From an uncultured Prevotella sp. (lineage in GTDB: Bacteria > Bacteroidota > Bacteroidia > Bacteroidales > Bacteroidaceae): DNA of 64,000 nt. Location: contig CAJOEC010000003.1 in NCBI GenBank assembly GCA_905233425.1, positions 1-64,000 on the forward strand. The letters are read 5' to 3'. Under the pieces are notes generated by a model. It made no database searches. It was given only the letters and a program-made list of their open reading frames with translations, and had not been told where the DNA came from. A program made the translations under genes and the position numbers. Positions 61,331 to 64,000 of this stretch are shown piece after piece (the first letter of the stretch is position 1; the number at the start of each line of letters is the position of its first letter).

Positions 61331-62515
61331 TTAACCTCTAACGGCTTTTTCCCACGTTCCGCTGCTTTTGTGGGTCGTCAGATAGCGTATTCCACGGAAA
61401 ACATTCACGTTCATAAAGAGGAAATAAGACGGGACGTTGAGCAACCGGCTCTTGTGCCCGCTGCGTGCCAGTGCCCATCCGGCAAGTGCTGCAATGTAGA
61501 ATAATAACTGGAAAACTCCTATGACGTCGTAGACCGCCCCACCCCTACATATCACAATGGCAATATTCAATGGAATGAGAGCCATCAATGCAAACGGCGT
61601 GACAGTCCAGCGAAGCACGCGGTGGGAAACAAACTGGAACGCCACCTTGGGATAGCGGAAGGGGTTCATCAGACTCCTTAGCCACCATGTGCTCTGCAGT
61701 CCTCCGGCGGCTATGCGCCTCTTGCGCTTCGACTCCTCGGCCATGCTTGCCGACCCATACTCCATGGCGTATGCCTTGCTGGTGTAGGCTATGCGGTGTC
61801 CGTCCTTCACTATGAGCATCGACATCATGAAATCGTCGAGCAGAGCGTTTGACGGTGCCTCACGGTAATGCTCCATCCTTACGGCAAACAGTTCCCCGGC
61901 AGCTCCCATGGCCGAATAGAGGTCGCTGTCCATCTGTTTCAGGCAGCTCTCGTAGCGCCAGTAAAGACCCTCGCCCTCGGCGGCGGCATGTCCGTCGTGG
62001 CGTGCCGCCACACGCTTCTCGCCGGCCACACAGCTCACGTTCTCCTTCATGAACTGTCGCGCTATCTCGCGCATGGCCCCGGCGTTGAGCATGGTGTTGG
62101 CGTCGGTGAACACCACTATCGGACTGCTGTTCTCGCGCAGACCGTGCTGCATGGCAGCGGCCTTGCCCCGGCGCTCGGGCGAAAACACAAGAGTCACCTC
62201 AGGGTAGGCACTGAGCAGCTCGTTGGAGCGGTCGGTGCTGCCGTCGGTGACCCACATCACGCAGAGTTTCTCACGCGGGTAGTCTAACTGGCGTATGTTC
62301 GCCATCTTCTCTTCGATGACATCCTCCTCGTTCCAGGCGCATATCATCAGCGTCATCGGTGGCAGATTGTCATCGGGGGGAAGCAAAGGCTCAGGCTCAG
62401 ACTTGAAAAACAGCCCCTTAACTTTCAGAATCAGCCACAGCAATATGCCATAGCCTATGTATGTATAGACCACTAAGGCAAAGCAAATCCAGAACAGTAT
62501 TTTAAGTGTTATCAT
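61331..62515 (-). CDS. Membrane glycosyltransferase family 2
   Basis: A 394-residue protein with an N-terminal membrane helix (about 3-28), a GT-A domain (about 50-280) and three C-terminal membrane segments (about 300-375). Motifs: M-I-C-A-W-N-E-E, D-G-S-T-D, F-T-D-A-N-T-M (DxD, about residue 135), D-D-F-M-M-S, and K-R-R-I-A-A-G-G-L-Q (QxxRW-like region). The ATG at 62515 is chosen because the promoter lies just upstream. Likely function is extension of a surface glycan; it is separate from the main exopolysaccharide operon. Confidence 0.9.
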   Translation of the reverse strand: MITLKILFWICFALVVYTYIGYGILLWLILKVKGLFFKSEPEPLLPPDDNLPPMTLMICAWNEEDVIEEKMANIRQLDYPREKLCVMWVTDGSTDRSNELLSAYPEVTLVFSPERRGKAAAMQHGLRENSSPIVVFTDANTMLNAGAMREIARQFMKENVSCVAGEKRVAARHDGHAAAEGEGLYWRYESCLKQMDSDLYSAMGAAGELFAVRMEHYREAPSNALLDDFMMSMLIVKDGHRIAYTSKAYAMEYGSASMAEESKRKRRIAAGGLQSTWWLRSLMNPFRYPKVAFQFVSHRVLRWTVTPFALMALIPLNIAIVICRGGAVYDVIGVFQLLFYIAALAGWALARSGHKSRLLNVPSYFLFMNVNVFRGIRYLTTHKSSGTWEKAVRG

Positions 62516-62539
62516 AGCGTAAGTTTCCCATTGGAGTTG

Positions 62540-62571
62540 CAAAAGTACGACTATTATTTCAAATATGCAAC
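62540..62571 (-). promoter_or_regulatory. Promoter of the membrane glycosyltransferase gene
   Basis: On the minus strand GTTG (62568-62571), 20 bp, TACTTTTG (62540-62547), 24 bp before the start at 62515. Confidence 0.6.
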
Positions 62572-62592
62572 CGTATTGCATTTTTTTTTACA

Positions 62593-62600
62593 TACTTTTG
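62593..62600 (+). promoter_or_regulatory. -7 box of the P-type ATPase gene
   Basis: TACTTTTG, 25 bp before the ATG at 62626; no good TTTG 19-21 bp upstream, so only the -7 element is called. Confidence 0.5.
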
Positions 62601-62625
62601 CAGCGAAATTCAAAAACAATACATT

Positions 62626-64000
62626 ATGGCACACAAACACACATACGAAAATGAATGCTGTGAACACTGTCACAGCGGGCACGGACACCATGAGCACGGA
62701 GAGCACGAACACCATGAACATAGCGGACATGAACGCCATGAACACGGTGGGCATGGGCAGCTCTGGACCATTGTCCTGGGTGTCGTCTTTATTATTGCAG
62801 CAATAGTTATAGAAAAAACATTTACAGAGCTGTCTACGTGGCAGTTACTGCTTGTCTACTTAGTGCCTTACCTGATAGTCGGCCACGACACTCTGCGCGA
62901 GGCCGTCGAGGGCTTGGTGCATGGCGATGCCCTCAACGAGCATTTCCTCATGTCGGTGGCCACGGTGGGGGCACTGGCAATAGGATTCCTGCCTGGGGCA
63001 GAGACAGAGTTTCCCGAAGCGGTCTTCGTGATGCTCTTCTTCCAGATTGGCGAGATGTTCGAAGGCTATGCCGAAGGACAGAGCCGCAAGAGCATCGCCC
63101 ATCTGATGGACATACGCCCCGACGTGGCACACGTGGAGAGGGACGGCATCGTCACCGACGTTTCGCCCGAGGAGGTGGCCGTAGGCGAGACCATCGTCAT
63201 ACGTCCCGGCGAGAAAGTGCCGCTCGACGGTAGAGTGAACGAAGGAGCGTCAAGTATTGACACTATGGCACTTACAGGTGAGAGCATACCGCGTAGTATT
63301 GCCGTTGGCGACGACATTGTCTCTGGCTGTGTAAACCTTTCGGGAGTAATCCGCGTGACCACCACAAAGAGCTTTGGCGAGAGCACCGTGGCGAAAATCA
63401 TTGACCTGGTTGAGAATGCCGGCGACCACAAGTCGCGCAGCGAGACATTCATCACCCGCTTTGCACGTGTGTACACGCCAATAGTTGTTGTTGCAGCATT
63501 GATTATCGCCATAGTGCCGCCACTGCTTTCACTCCTCACATCTCAGTCCTCTCTCCTCTCTCCTCTTTCCTCTCTCCCCTCTCCTCTTTCCTCTTTCCTC
63601 AATGAGTTCCCCCATTGGCTCCACCGGGCACTCATATTCCTGATTGTCTCCTGTCCCTGTGCCCTGGTCATCTCAGTCCCACTCACGTTCTTCGGCGGCA
63701 TTGGCGGTGCCTCACGCTCAGGAATACTGGTCAAGGGCAGTAATTATATAGATGTACTCGCGAAGGTTGGCACTGTGGTATTCGACAAGACCGGCACCCT
63801 GACCGAGGGACATTTCTCCGTCACCGCCGTCCACCATAATGGCACACATTGCGCCTGCCCATCCCACGACTTCTCCCAAGAGTCCATTCTTCACATGGCA
63901 GCCCACGTGGAGCACCACTCCACCCACCCCATTGGAGCCGCCCTGCGCGAAGCATTCCCCGAGGAGGCCACCGACGGGTGCACCGTGAGCAATGTCGAGG
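62626..64000 (+). CDS. Zn/Cd/Pb-type P1B ATPase (partial, cut by the window end)
   Basis: The visible 458 residues lack any stop. A His-rich N-terminus (about 20 His in residues 3-44) replaces the usual CxxC metal-binding domain. Membrane helices follow (about 50-115), then the actuator domain with T-G-E-S (about residue 216) and the metal-binding S-C-P-C-A-L (about residue 347), and the phosphorylation motif D-K-T-G-T (about residue 388). It would export divalent metal ions such as zinc across the inner membrane. Unusually, a Ser/Leu/Pro-rich insert (about residues 309-325) is encoded by seven 7-bp repeats just before the CPC helix. Confidence 0.94.
   Translation, partial: MAHKHTYENECCEHCHSGHGHHEHGEHEHHEHSGHERHEHGGHGQLWTIVLGVVFIIAAIVIEKTFTELSTWQLLLVYLVPYLIVGHDTLREAVEGLVHGDALNEHFLMSVATVGALAIGFLPGAETEFPEAVFVMLFFQIGEMFEGYAEGQSRKSIAHLMDIRPDVAHVERDGIVTDVSPEEVAVGETIVIRPGEKVPLDGRVNEGASSIDTMALTGESIPRSIAVGDDIVSGCVNLSGVIRVTTTKSFGESTVAKIIDLVENAGDHKSRSETFITRFARVYTPIVVVAALIIAIVPPLLSLLTSQSSLLSPLSSLPSPLSSFLNEFPHWLHRALIFLIVSCPCALVISVPLTFFGGIGGASRSGILVKGSNYIDVLAKVGTVVFDKTGTLTEGHFSVTAVHHNGTHCACPSHDFSQESILHMAAHVEHHSTHPIGAALREAFPEEATDGCTVSNVE
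63550..63598. repeat. Seven tandem 7-bp repeats inside the P-type ATPase gene
   Basis: Units TCTCTCC, TCTCTCC, TCTTTCC, TCTCTCC, CCTCTCC, TCTTTCC, TCTTTCC. At the current copy number the gene is in frame. Confidence 0.9.

Noticed and set aside
1..64000. tRNA, rRNA and riboswitch genes
   Set aside because: I looked for tRNA-like cloverleaf ends and known leader motifs, including upstream of thrS and the cobalamin gene, and saw none that I could support by eye.

Overview
The window reads as a chromosome segment of a Bacteroidales bacterium, most likely Prevotella or a close relative. The evidence is the promoter style (TTTG, 19-20 bp, then TAnnTTTG, seen before many genes), BspA-type leucine-rich-repeat protein remains, DUF2795, DUF4143-type ATPase, DUF3826, HU-like and C69 dipeptidase families, and a xylB-xylA pair. 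No rRNA or tRNA gene was recognised.

Layout. 1-2.1 kb: two tandem excisionase-like helix-turn-helix genes converging on a tyrosine integrase, probably the end of a mobile element. 2.4-7.4 kb: DUF2795 protein, cobalamin adenosyltransferase, a methyltransferase-like protein, thrS, and a DUF4143-type ATPase whose promoter carries three direct repeats. 7.5-11.7 kb: a decaying stretch with a broken BspA-like gene, two coupled broken genes, a mutarotase and several repeat elements. 11.7-16.2 kb: uvrB, a receiver/histidine kinase and an MltF-like lytic transglycosylase. 16.2-27.2 kb: a nine-gene exopolysaccharide operon (response regulator, priming sugar transferase, outer-membrane protein, Wzc-like protein, polymerase/ligase, four glycosyltransferases). 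27.7-30.6 kb: xylB-xylA. 30.7-41.2 kb: a frameshifted AsmA-like gene containing an 8-bp tandem repeat, a C69 dipeptidase, an ACT-domain protein with a phenylacetate-CoA ligase, a TIM-barrel/DUF3826 fusion, mutL, an ECF sigma factor and a small secreted protein. 41.3-42 kb: an HU-like protein.

42.1-54.0 kb is the most unusual part. A cassette of about 11.7 kb lies between two nearly identical direct repeats of 266-268 bp. It encodes a TPR protein with an unrecognised N-terminal domain; a 1554-residue DUF4062 - P-loop NTPase - beta-propeller - zinc-ribbon protein built like eukaryotic TEP1/NPHP3; a small membrane protein; a possible lipoprotein; a membrane protein with a cytoplasmic Cys cluster; a two-TM ion channel with two RCK domains fused to a ryanodine-receptor RyR domain; and a stand-alone RyR protein. 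It is AT-richer than its surroundings, above all in the giant NTPase gene. I infer a stress-sensing or anti-phage module in which the STAND-type NTPase is the sensor and the channel an ion-flux effector; no single domain proves this.

54.3-64 kb: an esterase between inverted copies of a repeat, a five-gene operon (hybrid histidine kinase, EEP-family hydrolase, sugar-isomerase-like enzyme, class V aminotransferase, small protein), a membrane glycosyltransferase, and a Zn/Cd-type P-type ATPase cut by the window edge.

Across the window there is a second layer of non-coding structure: arrays with an exact 22-bp period but unrelated sequences at four intergenic sites; 7-bp and 8-bp tandem repeats inside coding sequences or leaders, which could switch genes on and off; and at least three families of interspersed palindromic or MITE-like repeats.
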